Source: Elephas maximus indicus (taxonomy: Eukaryota > Chordata > Mammalia > Proboscidea > Elephantidae). From it: a stretch of 64,000 nucleotides of DNA. Positions within the stretch are counted from its first letter, which is position 1. Each line of letters starts with the position of its first letter. The notes below the pieces were generated by a model. That model worked only from the letters and a program-made list of their open reading frames with translations. It did no database searches and was not told where the DNA came from. The stretch covers positions 57,491,001-57,555,000 of the forward strand of contig NC_064826.1 in NCBI RefSeq assembly GCF_024166365.1. The letters are read 5' to 3'. Position numbers and translations under genes: made by a program. Below, in pieces: positions 62,849-64,000 of this stretch.

Positions 62849-63538
62849 GACAGGTATGTAGGAAAACAAAATATGTGTCTGTAAATTCAAAAGTTAGTAA
62901 CTCTCACCCTTGACAAAGGACACTTGGCCAAAGTAGAGCTTTAACATAAAGACATTTTTTTTTCAGAGCACTCAGATACCCTAATGATGACAAGATACTG
63001 GCAAATAAATATCCCAGATTCAAGGACATCAACTGTCAAGAAATTTGGACCTTCTATAATTTTGGATGTGCAGGAATGGAATATGTAATGAAAGCCAGCC
63101 CTAAAAAAAGGGAGTACTGCTCCCTTAACCTTCTTGAAACTTACATAAAAATACATTGAAATGAAACCACTTGTAAGTCATTTTATGAAAATCACCATGG
63201 AGGCTACCTTTTGGCTCTTTTCTTGCCCATCTAGTATTATAACACTATGAGTAGGGGTATGTGTGAAGGTATAAAACTTTGTAATAACTGACTTTCTTTA
63301 AAAAAAAATCAGAATACAAAATCTGATGTTATATTTCTTTTTACAATCTTATATTGAAAAGCATATTATTTATTTTGATAAATAGTTGCTATTTATTGAG
63401 TGAAAAGCTGACATGGTAATTACTGTTAAATTTTTAATTACATTAAAAAATTTTTAAATGAAGATACATCATTTTTCTTCTCAATGAGTTGGACCATGAT
63501 ATTCAATTCATTAAATATTTATTTAGGCTATACTATGT
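62849..63538. other. ABCB4 intron, nothing recognised
   Basis: AT-rich intron. No exon with ABC-transporter motifs is found on either strand. Confidence 0.5.
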
Positions 63539-64000
63539 AGCTTGAACTTGCATATAAGCAGTTGATGGTCTGTTCTACAGTGGGCCCCTGGCCTTGTTCT
63601 GACTGATGATATTGAGCTTTTCCATCGTCTTTTTCCACAGATATAGTCAATTTGATTTCTGTGTGTTCCATCTGGAGAGGTTCATGTGTATAGTCGCCAT
63701 TTATGTTGGTAAAAGAAGGTATTTGTAATGAAGAAGTCGTTGGTCTTGCAAAATTCTATCATTGGATCTCTGGCATTGTTTCTACCACCAAGGCCATATT
63801 TTCCAACTACCAATCCTTCTTCTTTGTTTCCAACTTTTGCATTCCAATCACCAGTAATTATCAATGCATCCCGATTGTATGTTCGATCAATTTCAGACTG
63901 CAACAGCTGATAAAAATCTTCAATGTCTTCATCTTTGGCCTTAGTAGTCGGTGTGTAAATCTGAATAATAGTCGTATTAACTGGTGTTCCTTGTGGGCAT
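63539..64000 (-). mobile_element. RTE LINE endonuclease region, runs off the window
   Basis: On the - strand it encodes DALIITGDWNAKVGNKEEGL and MIEFCKTNDFFITNTFFYQH, the endonuclease domain of an RTE. It is cut off at 64000, so its 5' end is unseen. The RTE reading frame looks better preserved here than in the copy at 45555. Confidence 0.88.

Noticed and set aside
59075..64000. A further upstream ABCB4 exon
   Set aside because: No reading frame on the - strand here carries the expected Walker B/D-loop of NBD1; the only coding-like pieces are RTE.

Overview
This is nuclear DNA from a placental mammal, almost certainly an afrotherian and most likely a proboscidean (elephant lineage). Exons are short with GT-AG introns, and the introns are full of afrotherian-type tRNA-like SINEs (AfroSINE, about 28 recognisable copies), BovB/RTE-type LINEs and L1s. 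The clade call rests on SINE/RTE sequences recalled from knowledge of Afrotheria, not on a database search.

Only two protein-coding genes are present, both partial and both apparently intact where visible. On the + strand, 8096-13153 holds the last five coding exons of CROT (peroxisomal carnitine O-octanoyltransferase), followed by a 3' UTR with a likely poly(A) signal at 14207. On the - strand, 17375-59074 holds twelve consecutive coding exons of ABCB4 (MDR3, hepatocyte canalicular phosphatidylcholine floppase). They run from the end of nucleotide-binding domain 1 (58913-59074) through the linker, transmembrane domain 2 and nucleotide-binding domain 2 to the stop at 17375. The genes converge tail to tail, as CROT and ABCB4 do in human. 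The C-terminus (AGTQSL, not the AKRQ-type end of ABCB1) and the CROT neighbour settle ABCB4 over its paralogue ABCB1. All exon phases close, giving about 178 CROT residues and 703 ABCB4 residues without a stop.

Layout: 1-1912, old antisense L1 with a SINE; 1913-7775, an LTR fragment split by a 5.3-kb L1; 8096-14212, CROT 3' end; 14289-16640, LTR elements, one nested in another; 17099-17375, ABCB4 3' flank; 17375-59074, ABCB4 with introns carrying a 2.7-kb truncated L1 (19578-22291), an old L1 holding an RTE holding a SINE (22860-25920), a full-ended but internally deleted L1 (50200-55206), RTE copies and many SINEs; 59075-64000, an upstream ABCB4 intron with more RTE, L1 and SINE pieces. The next upstream ABCB4 exon is not in the window.

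I found no new gene system. The items most worth a second look are structural: a 39-bp near-perfect palindrome 60 bp past an ABCB4 splice donor, a long inverted repeat in the CROT 3' UTR, an L1 inserted 15 bp from an ABCB4 donor, a local duplication flanking that same exon, a 105-bp tandem duplication, telomere-like hexamers inside a SINE, a twin-primed RTE, internally deleted L1s, and a changed peroxisomal targeting tripeptide in CROT.
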